Source: Pontibacter diazotrophicus
Lineage (GTDB): Bacteria > Bacteroidota > Bacteroidia > Cytophagales > Hymenobacteraceae
Direction: 5' to 3'
DNA: 64,000 nucleotides
Assembly (NCBI RefSeq): GCF_003367245.1
Contig: NZ_QRGR01000020.1
Location: forward strand, 90,988-154,987
In this document: positions 25,916 through 35,019 of the stretch, piece after piece
How the letters are laid out: every line of letters begins with the position of its first letter
Numbering within the stretch: the first letter of the stretch is position 1
Position numbers and translations under genes: made by a program
Notes under the pieces: generated by a model
The model's input: the letters and a program-made list of their open reading frames with translations, nothing else
What the model was told of the DNA's origin: nothing
Databases searched by the model: none

Positions 25916-27565
25916 ATGATAGAAGACCTATGGTATAAAAACGCAATTATTTACAGCCTCGACCTCGAAACCTTTATGGATATGAACGGGGACGGCGTTG
26001 GCGACTTCGAAGGACTTGCCCGCCGCCTCGATTATCTCCATGCCATGGGCATAGACACTGTATGGCTGGCACCATTTCAACCCTCGCCAAATCTTGATAA
26101 CGGGTATGATATACGCGACTACTACGGCGTAGATCCACGGCATGGCTCCAGCGGTAATTTTGTAGAGTTCATGCACCAGGCCAAGAAGCGCGGTATTAAA
26201 GTTATCATTGACCTGGTAGTCAACCATACCTCCGACCAACACCCTTGGTTTCAGGATGCCCGGAGCAGCGAAAATGCCAAACACCGCGACTGGTACGTAT
26301 GGTCCAAAAAGAAACCGGATGACTGGGATGAGGGCATGGTGTTCCCCGGCGAACAGGAGGCTACCTGGACCTATGACAAAAAAGCCAAAGCCTACTATTT
26401 CCACCGCTTTTATGAGTTCCAGCCTGACCTAAACATAGATAACCCCGAGGTGCGCGCCGAGATTCGCCGGATCATGGGGTACTGGCTGGAATTAGGCGTA
26501 GCCGGTTTCCGGGTAGATGCAGTGCCTTTCTTGCTGGAAACCCAGATCCCTGGTGAAACCAAGCGGGAGATCAGATTTGAATACCTGCATGAGTTCCGGA
26601 AGTTCCTGCAATGGCGAAAAGGAGATGCCGTGCTGCTGGGTGAAGCCAATGTGGCACCTGACGAAAGCCAGCAGTACTTTGGCGAGGATGGGGAAGGTAT
26701 TCACCTGATGTTTAATTTCTACGTCAACCAATACATGTTTTATGCTTTGGCCACGGCCGATACCAAGCCATTGGAGGAGGCGCTGGAGGCTACCCGCAAC
26801 AAGTTGCATGCTACCCAATGGGCTCAGTTTCTGCGCAACCATGACGAGCTGGACCTGGGGCGGCTCACTGAGGAGCAGCGGCAAAAAGTGTTTGCCCGTT
26901 TCGCTCCCGAAAAGCATATGCAGTTATACGACCGTGGAATTCGCCGGCGGCTTTCTACCATGCTGGGTAACCAAAGGCAGTCTGAACTGGCTTACAGCCT
27001 GATGTTTTCCCTGCCCGGAACACCGGTTATTCGCTATGGCGACGAGATAGGCATGGGAGATAACCTTGAACTGGAAGAACGGAATGCCGTGCGCACCCCT
27101 ATGCAATGGTCGGGTAATGGGCAGGCTGGCTTTTCGGAAGCAGAAAAACTGGTGCACCCTTTAATAGATGAAGGACCGTATGCCTACAAACATGTAAATG
27201 TGGAAACTCAGCGGCGCGAACCCGATTCCCTGCTAAACTGGATGACTTCCCTGATCCGCCTGCGCCAGGAGTGCATAGAAATAGGCTGGGGGCAGTGGCA
27301 GATACTGAACACAGGGCTTGCCCAGGTGTTAGGGATGCACTATAGCTGGGAAGGCAGTTCCTTAGTCATTCTCCACAACTTTGACGAAAAGGCCCACGAG
27401 GTGAAGCTTGACCTGAAACAGGAAAAGGAGGCAAAGCTGGTAGACCTGATGGCCATTAGCGAAAGTGTGGCCGATAAAAAAGGTATTCATCACATCACGA
27501 TGGACGCGTATGGCTATCGCTGGTTCCGTGCCGGTGACCTAAGCCATTTGTTTCATAAGGTTTAA
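25916..27565 (+). CDS. GH13 enzyme, trehalose synthase-like (TreS-type)
   Basis: 549-residue GH13 protein. The blocks follow the TreS subfamily: VVNHTSDQHPWFQDAR, RDWYVWS, FYEFQPDLNIDNPEV, GFRVDAVPFL with nucleophile Asp201, LLGEANV with acid/base Glu243, and FLRNHDELDLGRL with Asp310. IRRRLSTMLGN and YGDEIGMGDNLEL then follow. TreS interconverts maltose and trehalose by intramolecular transglucosylation; sister groups include other maltose- or sucrose-acting isomerases, so the exact activity is inferred. There is no signal peptide. The C-terminal beta domain ends in AYGYRWFRAGDLSHLF. No maltokinase or GlgE is adjacent. It is not next to the other GH13 gene (9583-10956). Confidence 0.85.
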   Translation: MIEDLWYKNAIIYSLDLETFMDMNGDGVGDFEGLARRLDYLHAMGIDTVWLAPFQPSPNLDNGYDIRDYYGVDPRHGSSGNFVEFMHQAKKRGIKVIIDLVVNHTSDQHPWFQDARSSENAKHRDWYVWSKKKPDDWDEGMVFPGEQEATWTYDKKAKAYYFHRFYEFQPDLNIDNPEVRAEIRRIMGYWLELGVAGFRVDAVPFLLETQIPGETKREIRFEYLHEFRKFLQWRKGDAVLLGEANVAPDESQQYFGEDGEGIHLMFNFYVNQYMFYALATADTKPLEEALEATRNKLHATQWAQFLRNHDELDLGRLTEEQRQKVFARFAPEKHMQLYDRGIRRRLSTMLGNQRQSELAYSLMFSLPGTPVIRYGDEIGMGDNLELEERNAVRTPMQWSGNGQAGFSEAEKLVHPLIDEGPYAYKHVNVETQRREPDSLLNWMTSLIRLRQECIEIGWGQWQILNTGLAQVLGMHYSWEGSSLVILHNFDEKAHEVKLDLKQEKEAKLVDLMAISESVADKKGIHHITMDAYGYRWFRAGDLSHLFHKV

Positions 27566-27806
27566 ATTATGACAGAATACGGTATTTATGAACGCTGGCT
27601 TAGGTGTATTACAAGCTAAAGCAACAGGGGAATTTGTATAGAAAGTATTTCTACTGAAAGGCAGGAAATAGTCGCCAATTTGCTTTATGCTAATTTTAAT
27701 ATATAGTATATTCGGCAGTCTGGTCCCGGTCATCTATTGCTATAGGTATATGATGCGTTACTGATGACGCATAAATAGCCTTCAACAATATAACCATATA
27801 AGACCA

Positions 27807-29066
27807 GTGAAACAGAAATTTTGGATTACCCTTTTCAGCTCTCTTCTATTCTTTGGCTGTGAAAAAGACAAGGATGGAGGAGAGCCTAGTTTATTGCCTG
27901 TTTCTCAACTAAGTATCAGCTTGGAACCAGCTAATTACAGTATAGAGACAGCCGAGTTGATTCTCTCTGAACATAGTGGGAAAATCCTGTTAGACACTTT
28001 GCTATCAACACGTCAGCAGCATACCCTCGAAGTCAGAACTTTAGAGACAGAATTTGTTGTAACGACTGTTTTTCACGCAAAGGACTATGATAAAATAATT
28101 GTAGATTCCTATGTACAGGCAAATCCAAATAACTGGCAAATAACCCCCAGCGACAGTTACCAATATCTCCCTTACAATAACGATCCAGCTTTTGGAGAAG
28201 GTTTTGAAGCCGCTACGGTTAAGTACTTGAACGTTCCGCCTATTCCAGGTGATGATTTTCATTTTTCAAACACCTACGCGCTACGCTCAGGTTATACTTA
28301 CAATCCTTCCGAGGGCTCATTAGAAATAGAGTATACCAAGCGCAAATCTACTAATCACACCTATTTTGTTGTGCCAGAAAGCAATCTTTACAAGATTTCT
28401 GCAGAAGTTCAGAAGAATGCTACCATAGATCTGACGCAGATGAAAGAGGCTACAAAAGCTACCTACAGAACTTCTCAGGACCTTCAGGAAAAATCAACCC
28501 TCTTGTTCGGATATCCTGTGGCAAACAATTACAATAATTACCTGTGGCTATATTATACTAACTTCATAAGATTCCAGTCGGGCTACGACATCATCTATCC
28601 TAAGAGTGATATCTATGCTTATAAATTCATCTCAACTTGGTCTGATGCATCATCTAATGCTTATCAGTATTATAGTTTTGCTGATTCAGTGCCGACGCAT
28701 CTTTCTTTTATTGATGAATCTTATATCAAGTTAAACAGTAAGTCATTTGAGAGTCTGAGTGTGCAGTTTGACAAAGATTTGCCTACCTATTATGCTTCTA
28801 CCTGGACAGATAGTGGCAATGAAATCTTCTGGACGATTTTCTCTCCAACTACTAAAACCGCGTTCAATCCAAAGCAGTTTATCAACTCTTTGAATGTGTC
28901 ACTCTTGAAAGACAGGAGCTTATCAAATCTGAAATTAGCTAAAGTAACAATTGAAAAAGCTGATGATCTTTCTTACCAGGCGTTCTTCAATAGTGTATTC
29001 AATCTGAACGTCAACAAAGAAAACAAAATAGGACTGGCAAGGAGGTTCACCAAGAATATGAACTAG
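27807..29066 (+). CDS. Lipoprotein of unknown function
   Basis: 419 residues starting at GTG (encoding MKQKFWITLFSSLLFFGCEK). The signal ends in lipobox LFFGC and is followed by a charged linker KDKDGGEPS, so it is probably surface or periplasmic. The body is rich in Tyr, Ser, Thr and Asn and looks beta-rich (SDSYQYLPYNNDPAFGEGFE, NYNNYLWLYYTNFIRFQSGY). No family is recognised. Its base composition is visibly more AT-rich than the flanking GH13, def and ctp genes, which hints at recent acquisition or relaxed selection. The 240 bp before it hold no other gene I can support. Confidence 0.7.
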   Translation: MKQKFWITLFSSLLFFGCEKDKDGGEPSLLPVSQLSISLEPANYSIETAELILSEHSGKILLDTLLSTRQQHTLEVRTLETEFVVTTVFHAKDYDKIIVDSYVQANPNNWQITPSDSYQYLPYNNDPAFGEGFEAATVKYLNVPPIPGDDFHFSNTYALRSGYTYNPSEGSLEIEYTKRKSTNHTYFVVPESNLYKISAEVQKNATIDLTQMKEATKATYRTSQDLQEKSTLLFGYPVANNYNNYLWLYYTNFIRFQSGYDIIYPKSDIYAYKFISTWSDASSNAYQYYSFADSVPTHLSFIDESYIKLNSKSFESLSVQFDKDLPTYYASTWTDSGNEIFWTIFSPTTKTAFNPKQFINSLNVSLLKDRSLSNLKLAKVTIEKADDLSYQAFFNSVFNLNVNKENKIGLARRFTKNMN

Positions 29067-29108
29067 ATAAGCTACTTCCAGAGGTGCTTTCGTAGCTCAT
29101 ATAAACAA

Positions 29109-29143
29109 AAGCCGCCTGCCACAAAAACTGTAGCAGGCGGCTT
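29109..29143. terminator. Bidirectional terminator, lipoprotein gene / def
   Basis: AAGCCGCCTGC (29109-29119) pairs with GCAGGCGGCTT (29133-29143), between convergent genes ending at 29066 and 29167. Confidence 0.85.
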
Positions 29144-29166
29144 AACTATTTCTTTGATATCATGGT

Positions 29167-29736
29167 CTATCTTCTCTTTGAGAGAGCCGGGAATTTCATT
29201 TTATAGTCAGCGTCCACGTCTCCCTTTGATATTTTAGCCAGCCTGTTCTTGATAAGGCGCTTCTTCAGGCCGTTCAGGTGGTCAGTGAACAGGATGCCTT
29301 CAATGTGGTCGTATTCGTGTTGAATGACACGGGCATTCATGCCATCGTAGGTGTCTTCATGCTCATTCCACTCTTCGTCGAAATAGCGTATCACGATGCG
29401 CTCCGGGCGATACACGACCTCCCGCACGCCCGGTATGCTCAGGCAGCCCTCTTCAAAACCCCATTCCTCCCCGTCTTCCTCTATAATCTCAGGGTTGATG
29501 AATGCTTTCTTCACACCTTTTCCTTTGTCCTTATCGTCCATCATCGGCTCAGAGTCAATCACGAACAGCCGGATGCTTTTGCTGATCTGTGGCGCGGCCA
29601 GGCCTACGCCGTGGGCAAAGTACATGGTCGAGTACATATCCTCGATAAGCTCCTTCAGGTCAGGGTAATCTTTGGGGATATCTTCTGCTTCTTCTTTTAA
29701 AACTGGATCGCCGTAAGCGGTAATCGGGTAAATCAT
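29167..29736 (-). CDS. def: Peptide deformylase
   Basis: Removes the formyl group from the N-terminal methionine of new proteins. The 189-residue protein has the three motifs: GVGLAAPQI (residues 43-51), EEGCLSIPG with metal ligand Cys98, and QHEYDHIEG with His140, catalytic Glu141 and His144. A polar insertion (EPMMDDKDKGKGVKK) between the first and second motifs is common in Bacteroidota. The start ATG overlaps the ruvX stop in ATGA, so the two genes are translated from one message. The C-terminus is basic (MKFPALSKRR). Confidence 0.97.
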   Translation of the reverse strand: MIYPITAYGDPVLKEEAEDIPKDYPDLKELIEDMYSTMYFAHGVGLAAPQISKSIRLFVIDSEPMMDDKDKGKGVKKAFINPEIIEEDGEEWGFEEGCLSIPGVREVVYRPERIVIRYFDEEWNEHEDTYDGMNARVIQHEYDHIEGILFTDHLNGLKKRLIKNRLAKISKGDVDADYKMKFPALSKRR

Positions 29737-30149
29737 ATAGTTCTGCTTTCTAAATACGATTGTAAAATAATGGCGGCACTCACACGGTCCACCGTGCCTT
29801 TGTCCTGGCGGTCTTTCTTTTTCAGGCCACCCGCCAGCATGGCCGCCTGCGCCATTTTAGATGTAAAACGCTCGTCCACGGTATGCACCGGTATGGCAGG
29901 GAACTCCTTCTGCAGCTTCCGCACGAAGCCTACCACGTGCTGCGTCGCCTCCGTGTCCTCGCCAGAGAGGCGGCGCGGCATTCCCACCACAATAGCTTCC
30001 ACCGGCTCGCGCTGTACATACGCCTTCAGGAAGGATAACACATCTTTGGCATGAACGGTTTCTAAAGGGCTGGCGATTATCTGCAGCGTGTCGGTTACTG
30101 CTATACCCACGCGCTTTGTCCCGTAATCAATTGCCATTATCCTGCCCAT
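29733..30149 (-). CDS. ruvX: Putative pre-16S rRNA nuclease / Holliday junction resolvase-like RuvX (YqgF)
   Basis: 138 residues from the ATG at 30149 (MGRIMAIDYGTKRVGIAVTD). The frame continues to 30230, but a perfect -7 box (TACCTTTG, plus 30168-30175) lies inside that extension, which favours the shorter start. RNase H-like motifs are present: AIDYGTKRVGIA with the first Asp, VEAIVVGMPR, and VDERFTSKMAQ with the middle acidic residue. The last Asp lies in the DKGTVDRVSAAIILQ helix. YqgF proteins mature the 16S rRNA 5' end, and recombination roles have also been proposed. It precedes def with a 4-bp overlap. Confidence 0.93.
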   Translation of the reverse strand: MGRIMAIDYGTKRVGIAVTDTLQIIASPLETVHAKDVLSFLKAYVQREPVEAIVVGMPRRLSGEDTEATQHVVGFVRKLQKEFPAIPVHTVDERFTSKMAQAAMLAGGLKKKDRQDKGTVDRVSAAIILQSYLESRTI

Positions 30150-30167
30150 TTGTCTGTTCTTAAGCCG

Positions 30168-30175
30168 CAAAGGTA
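30168..30175 (-). promoter_or_regulatory. -7 box (TACCTTTG) of the ruvX-def operon
   Basis: CAAAGGTA on the plus strand is TACCTTTG reading toward ruvX, about 20 bp before the ATG at 30149. It decides the start choice for ruvX. Confidence 0.55.
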
Positions 30176-30230
30176 AGGAATTATCTTGTTTCTTATAAGC
30201 AAGGGAGTGGCTGCTCTTACACATCTTCAC

Positions 30231-30601
30231 GCATAGTTCCGTTACATCAGCCGGTGTTCCAGTGTCTGCCTGCAGTGATTAGTAGCGCTAAAGTTTTTTT
30301 CGCTGTTCTGTGGATCTGCAACGGTTACGTCGATGAAATGAAGCCGTACATCTAAAAGTGGTGCTTAATAGTATGAAGTAGATGATGTATAAATTAAATT
30401 ATTTTAAATTAGATGGTGTTATAGATACAGAGGAGGCGTAATATAGCCGGTGTACTTTGCAACCTTCGCAACTTGTACTTGTATAGCTAAAATAACCCCT
30501 CCGGTATAATTTTATTAACTTGTGGCACCTCTTTAACAGCGGCACCGGTTGCTGTGGTACTTATGGGAAGACAGGTATATTGACTAATAATTTGTAAGAA
30601 T
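30231..30601. other. Divergent region ruvX / S41 protease gene
   Basis: 371 bp with no gene I can support. It is AT-rich around 30375-30415. I found no confident promoter pair for the protease gene. Confidence 0.35.
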
Positions 30602-32263
30602 ATGGATAACATGGAGCACGGGGAAGAAAAGAGAAACGTCCGGAACTCTCCATTTCAGATAAAGCTGCCGCTGTTTATTGCGATGGCACTGGTTGTGGGA
30701 GTGCTGATAGGGGCTACCACCTTTTCGCCTTCCAGCAACAACCCGCAGGGCACTGCTAAGAGCTACCTGAAGTTCCGGGATATCCTGAGCTATATAGACC
30801 GCGACTATGTGGACACGGTGGACATAGAGGAATTGTCGGATTTTGCTATCACCAAAATGCTGGAGAAGCTGGACCCGCATACCGCCTATATTCCGGCGGA
30901 TGAAATCGCCATGGCCCGCTCTTACCTGGAAGGAGACTTTGAGGGCATCGGGGTGGAGTTTAACATCATCAAGGACACCATCTACGTCATCACACCGCTC
31001 AGCGGAGGCCCGTCGGAGGCAGCAGGCATACAGCCCGGAGATAAGATAGTTGAAGTAGACGGAGATAAAGTGGCTGGCATCGGCATTAACAACGAGGGCG
31101 TTTTCCAGCGGCTGCGTGGGCCGAAAGGATCCAAAGTAAGTCTTACAATCAAACGGGAGGGCACTAAAAAGCCGCTTACCTTCACCATACAGCGCAGTAA
31201 AATACCAACACACTCAGTGGATGTAGGGTATATGGTGGACGATAGAACAGGGTATATCAAAGTGAGCAGGTTCTCGGCTAACACTTACGAGGAGTTTAAG
31301 CAGTCGCTCACTGAGCTGAAGCGCAAAGGGATGCAGCGGCTTATACTGGACCTGCGTGGCAACCCCGGCGGCTATATGGACCATGCCATCCGGATGGCAG
31401 ATGAGTTTATATCAGGTGAGAAAATGATTGTGTATACTGATGGCAAAGGCGATAAATATGACTCCAAAACCCATGCCCGCACCAAAGGAGATTTTGAAAA
31501 CGGGCCACTCATCGTGCTGCTGGACGAAGGCAGTGCCTCTGCCGCCGAGATTGTGGCTGGTGCGCTGCAGGATAACGACCGGGCATTGATTGTGGGCCGC
31601 CGTTCGTTTGGTAAAGGTTTGGTACAGATGCCAATTCCGCTGAATGATGGTTCTGAGCTGCGCCTCACGATATCCCGTTATTTTACGCCAAGTGGCCGCT
31701 CTATCCAGAAGCCCTACACAGCCGGTTCCGAAGAATACGAGATGGATATCATGCACCGCTTCGAAAACGGCGAATACTTCCACCCGGACAGCAGCCTGTT
31801 TGTGGACTCTCTGAAGTACCAGACGCTGCGTGGGCGTAGTGTATATGGCGGCGGGGGGATTATGCCGGATGTGTTTGTAGCCCGCGATACCATGGAGCTT
31901 TCACCTTATCTGAGTGAGCTGTATAACAAGAACATTATCCGGGAATACACCCTTGAGTACTACCGCGATCACCGAAAGGAGCTGGACAAGATGCCGTTTG
32001 AGAAATTTTACAGGAACTTCCAGGTAACAGATAAGATGCTGCAGGAGGTGGTGCAGATGGCGAATGCAGAAAACGTGGAGTACAAGGAGGAAGAATACAA
32101 ACGGTCCAGGAACCTGCTTCGTAATAATATAAAAGCATTTATAGCACGCAGTATTTATGGCAATACAGGTTTTTTTCCGGTACTGCATGAGTCGGATGAG
32201 GAGTTTCAGCAGGCCCTGAAACACTTTAACCAGGCCATGAGCTTGGCAAAGGGCGGAGCGTAA
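30602..32263 (+). CDS. S41 family C-terminal processing peptidase (Ctp-like)
   Basis: 553-residue serine protease of the periplasm. One membrane anchor (LFIAMALVVGVLIGATTF, about residues 24-41) is followed by a PDZ domain (EGIGVEFNIIKDTIYVITPL onward, about 113-200) and the peptidase core. The core has LILDLRGNPGGYMDHAI, DEGSASAAEIVAGAL (catalytic Ser near residue 313) and RRSFGKGLVQ with general base Lys338. A C-terminal region of about 160 residues follows. Ctp proteases trim or degrade envelope proteins at their C-terminus. The next gene, hmgA, starts 60 bp later on the same strand without a clear terminator, so read-through is possible. Confidence 0.93.
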   Translation: MDNMEHGEEKRNVRNSPFQIKLPLFIAMALVVGVLIGATTFSPSSNNPQGTAKSYLKFRDILSYIDRDYVDTVDIEELSDFAITKMLEKLDPHTAYIPADEIAMARSYLEGDFEGIGVEFNIIKDTIYVITPLSGGPSEAAGIQPGDKIVEVDGDKVAGIGINNEGVFQRLRGPKGSKVSLTIKREGTKKPLTFTIQRSKIPTHSVDVGYMVDDRTGYIKVSRFSANTYEEFKQSLTELKRKGMQRLILDLRGNPGGYMDHAIRMADEFISGEKMIVYTDGKGDKYDSKTHARTKGDFENGPLIVLLDEGSASAAEIVAGALQDNDRALIVGRRSFGKGLVQMPIPLNDGSELRLTISRYFTPSGRSIQKPYTAGSEEYEMDIMHRFENGEYFHPDSSLFVDSLKYQTLRGRSVYGGGGIMPDVFVARDTMELSPYLSELYNKNIIREYTLEYYRDHRKELDKMPFEKFYRNFQVTDKMLQEVVQMANAENVEYKEEEYKRSRNLLRNNIKAFIARSIYGNTGFFPVLHESDEEFQQALKHFNQAMSLAKGGA

Positions 32264-32322
32264 ACGTAACACTGTATAGCAGCGCGTATACTGTGTCTGA
32301 ACCATAAACATAACACCATCGC

Positions 32323-33495
32323 ATGGCTTATTACTATCGGTTAGGAGAGATCCCTCAAAAAAGACACACCCAGTTCCGGCAGCCGGATGGCAGCCTTTAT
32401 GCAGAGCAGCTGGTCGGCACGCTTGGTTTCAGCGGCGTGTCTTCCCTGTTGTATCACATTCACCCACCCACACAAATAAGCCGCATTGGAGAGCCCAAAC
32501 CTTATGCTCCCAAAAAGGCAGAAAACATTAAGCTGGCGCCGCATCACCTGCGCACCCTGAACGTGGAAACAACAGGCCCTGACTACCTCAGCGCCCGTAA
32601 AACCATGCTTTTCAACAGCGATGTAGCCATCAGTATCTGTACTCCATCAGAACCTGAGATGGATTACTACTACAAGAATGCGCAGGCAGACGAGGTGGTG
32701 TTTGTGCACGACGGAAGCGGGGATTTGCTCACGCAAATGGGGCGCATCCCCTTTAAGCCCGGCGATTACCTCGTGATTCCGCGCACAGTCATCCATAAAT
32801 TCAGGTTTGATGCCGGGCAGGTGCGCCTGCTGGTCATAGAGTCGTTTAGCCCGGTGGAGACACCGCGCCGCTACCGCAACCATTTCGGGCAATTGCTGGA
32901 GCACTCGCCGTTTAACGAGCGCGATATGCGGCCGCCTGTGGAACTCATCACGGAATCAGAGCGCGGTGAAAGGCTCGTGCAGATTAAAAAAGAAGGGGAG
33001 CTGCATCAGTACTACTATGACTTCAGTCCTTTTGATGCCGTAGGCTGGGATGGATACTTCTATCCCTACGCGTTCTCCATCTACGATTTTGAACCGATTA
33101 CGGGCCGTATTCATCAGCCGCCGCCGGTGCACCAGACCTTTGAGGCGCATAACTTTGTTATCTGCTCCTTTGTACCGCGCCTCTTCGACTACCATCCGCT
33201 GTCTATTCCGGCCCCGTACAACCATTCCAACGTAGATTCTGATGAGGTGCTCTATTATGTGGAAGGTGACTTTATGAGCCGTAAAGGAGTGGATAGAGCC
33301 TCGTTTACAGTACATCCGGGCGGTATTCCGCACGGTCCGCACCCGGGTACGGTAGAGGCAAGCATTGGCAAGAAAGAGACAAAAGAGTATGCCGTGATGG
33401 TGGATACGTTCAAGCCGTTGCATCTGACGGAGGAGGCGGTGCAGTACATGGACGAAAACTACCCGATGAGTTGGAACGAGCACGGCAAGGGATAA
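32323..33495 (+). CDS. hmgA: Homogentisate 1,2-dioxygenase
   Basis: Non-heme iron ring-opening enzyme of tyrosine and phenylalanine breakdown: homogentisate plus O2 gives maleylacetoacetate. The 390-residue cupin-type protein carries YYYKNAQADEVVFVHDGSGD and FKPGDYLVIPRTVIHKF in the first half. The iron-site region is YNHSNVDSDEVLYYVEGDFM and HPGGIPHGPHPGTVEASIG, with the expected His and Glu residues, and the C-terminal MVDTFKPLHLT is also typical. The N-terminus begins directly with YYYRLGEIPQKRHTQFRQPD, as in bacterial homologues. The usual partners (HPPD, fumarylacetoacetase) are not in the window. It is followed by a strong hairpin. Confidence 0.93.
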   Translation: MAYYYRLGEIPQKRHTQFRQPDGSLYAEQLVGTLGFSGVSSLLYHIHPPTQISRIGEPKPYAPKKAENIKLAPHHLRTLNVETTGPDYLSARKTMLFNSDVAISICTPSEPEMDYYYKNAQADEVVFVHDGSGDLLTQMGRIPFKPGDYLVIPRTVIHKFRFDAGQVRLLVIESFSPVETPRRYRNHFGQLLEHSPFNERDMRPPVELITESERGERLVQIKKEGELHQYYYDFSPFDAVGWDGYFYPYAFSIYDFEPITGRIHQPPPVHQTFEAHNFVICSFVPRLFDYHPLSIPAPYNHSNVDSDEVLYYVEGDFMSRKGVDRASFTVHPGGIPHGPHPGTVEASIGKKETKEYAVMVDTFKPLHLTEEAVQYMDENYPMSWNEHGKG

Positions 33496-33539
33496 GCATA
33501 TATAAGAGATATTTAATGTAAAATGCTTTGGCATTTGTA

Positions 33540-33588
33540 AATTAGCGGCAGGGATGTTCGGCTGAAGCCATTCTCCCTGCCGCTAATT
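33540..33588 (+). terminator. Terminator after hmgA
   Basis: Arms 33540-33554 and 33574-33588 are perfectly complementary over 15 bp (AATTAGCGGCAGGGA and its complement), with a 19-nt loop. It lies 45 bp after the hmgA stop. Confidence 0.75.
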
Positions 33589-33618
33589 GCATTATAACTT
33601 ACATCTCACCCTTATTTT

Positions 33619-34146
33619 ATGAATAAAATCTCTTTAGCAGTAGTCGTATTATTTTCTTTTTTTGCCGTGGCCTGTGAGAAAGTGGATGATTTGCTTACCT
33701 TCTATATGGAGGAGGAAGAGACTTTCACCATCGAGTCTTACTTTCCGGTTGGAACGCTGGTGCCGCTTACCCCCATCACGATTACCACTAACTCAGAAGA
33801 AACTTTTAAGAACAACAAGACCCGCGCAGAACTGGTAAAAGACGTAACATTAAACAGGCTGAACCTGACGATAACCGATCCGCAGGAAGAGAATTTTAAC
33901 TTCCTGAAGAAGATTGAAATTTATATCTCAAGCGAGGATCAAGCCGAGGTGATGATTGCGTACTTGGAAGAGGTGCCGACAAACGCAACTACGTTAAATT
34001 TAAAGTCAACTAATGCTGCACTCGATGAGTTTATAAAAGGAGACACGTATAACATCCGCACAAAAGCGGCGCTGGCCAAACCCGTTTCCCGTAATATAAC
34101 CATCAAGGCTGACATGCGGTTTAAAGTGACAGCAGACCCAATATAA
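33619..34146 (+). CDS. Lipoprotein of unknown function
   Basis: 175 residues with signal MNKISLAVVVLFSFFAVAC ending in lipobox AVAC, then EKVDDLLTFYMEEEETFTIE. The body looks like a single beta-sandwich (LNRLNLTITDPQEENFNFLK, NIRTKAALAKPVSRNITIKA). No family is recognised. The stop codon is one base before the ATG of the GroES-like gene, so the two form an operon. Confidence 0.7.
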   Translation: MNKISLAVVVLFSFFAVACEKVDDLLTFYMEEEETFTIESYFPVGTLVPLTPITITTNSEETFKNNKTRAELVKDVTLNRLNLTITDPQEENFNFLKKIEIYISSEDQAEVMIAYLEEVPTNATTLNLKSTNAALDEFIKGDTYNIRTKAALAKPVSRNITIKADMRFKVTADPI

Positions 34147-34162
34147 AATGCATACATTACAG

Positions 34163-34540
34163 ATGAGGATTTCTGAGAAGAATAAGTTAGAGAAGATCAT
34201 TATTGTTGGCGATCGGGTACTGATAAAGCCAAAGACTGTTCGCGACCAGACGAAGAGCGGCCTTTACCTGCCGCCCGGAGTGCAGCAAAAGGAGAAGGTG
34301 CAGGAAGGCTACATCATGAAGGTGGGCCCGGGCTACCCGATTCCGGCAGACTATGGCTATGAAGACGAGTCGTGGGGAGGGGAGGAGGAAGAGGTGCGCT
34401 ACATTCCGCTTCAGGCTAAAGAGGGCGATCTCGCTATTTACCTGCAGCGCGACGCCATCGAAATTAGTTATTTAGACGAACGCTACTTTATTGTGCCACA
34501 GTCAGCGGTGCTGATGCTGGTGCGTGAAGAGGATTTGTAA
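34163..34540 (+). CDS. GroES-fold co-chaperone-like protein
   Basis: 125 residues from the ATG giving MRISEKNKLEKIIIVGDRVL; an ATG at 34148, directly after the lipoprotein stop, is the alternative start. The sequence carries the Cpn10 start (VGDRVLIKPKTVRDQTKSGL) and LPPGVQQKEKVQEGYIMKVG. An acidic insertion (DYGYEDESWGGEEEE) sits in place of the usual hydrophobic mobile-loop and roof region, and the sequence ends in YFIVPQSAVLMLVREEDL. It is longer than true GroES (about 95 residues) and no groEL is adjacent, so I call it a GroES-like protein of unknown partner. It is probably co-transcribed with the lipoprotein gene. Confidence 0.8.
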   Translation: MRISEKNKLEKIIIVGDRVLIKPKTVRDQTKSGLYLPPGVQQKEKVQEGYIMKVGPGYPIPADYGYEDESWGGEEEEVRYIPLQAKEGDLAIYLQRDAIEISYLDERYFIVPQSAVLMLVREEDL

Positions 34541-34558
34541 CGTTTATTATTCATCGGT

Positions 34559-34594
34559 AAAAGGGCCACGCTTATTGGATAAGTGTGGCCTTTT
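34559..34594 (+). terminator. Terminator after the GroES-like gene
   Basis: AAAAGGGCCACGCTTA pairs with TAAGTGTGGCCTTTTC allowing one G-U and a slipped base, loop TTGGA, followed by T-rich sequence. Confidence 0.75.
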
Positions 34595-34599
34595 CTGTT

Positions 34600-34950
34600 G
34601 TACCGGGTCCATTGTACCTCGTATAATACCGCTTCTCATAAACACCATTCTATAGCTTCGGAGTTTTTACTCTACCTAGGCTGCGTAGATTCAGCATATC
34701 CAGCGGCATCTCACCTACTGTTCCATTGTTTCTCTCCGAACTCTCAAGGCCGAGAGGCCTCGTCGTGGGGGTAGGGGCCCTCTTAAGGGCATCGCGCTGT
34801 GCATTTGAAGCTGCCCTCGCTCTGCTTCGGCTGCCACACTGCGTGCGGCACCGCATCAAATACAAGGCGCTCAACCCAAAGACTGGAATCAGATTCACTC
34901 CGTGCCAACTAAGAAGAATCAAATAAACTCTATGGAAGGACTCTAGGCAA
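34600..34950. other. Intergenic GC-rich block with small palindromes
   Basis: About 350 bp without a supportable gene. A core at roughly 34725-34860 is much more GC-rich than the flanks and contains GGCC-GAGA-GGCC and GCCCT-CTTA-AGGGC palindromes. The only long frame across it (minus, 34650-35072) runs into the 3' end of the protease gene and is Arg/Ser/Cys-rich without any domain. A decayed or dispersed repeat is more likely than a gene. Confidence 0.4.
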
Positions 34951-34956
34951 TGCGGT

Positions 34957-35008
34957 ATAAAACCAGAAAGAGCAGCCTGTATGTGCAGGCTGCTCTTTCT
35001 GGTTTTAT
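34957..35008. terminator. Long bidirectional terminator hairpin before the subtilase 3' end
   Basis: Arms 34957-34979 and 34986-35008 are perfectly complementary over 23 bp with a 6-nt loop (TATGTG) and T-rich ends. It lies 12 bp beyond the stop codon of the subtilase on the minus strand. Confidence 0.9.
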
Positions 35009-35019
35009 GTAAACATGGC

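Noticed and set aside
27539..27733. 64-codon minus-strand frame between the TreS-like gene and the AT-rich lipoprotein gene
   Set aside because: It overlaps the end of the TreS-like gene, has no signal or domain, and is rich in codons expected from random AT-rich sequence.
30150..30230. Longer N-terminus for RuvX
   Set aside because: A perfect -7 promoter box lies inside the extension, and the family begins at the ATG at 30149.
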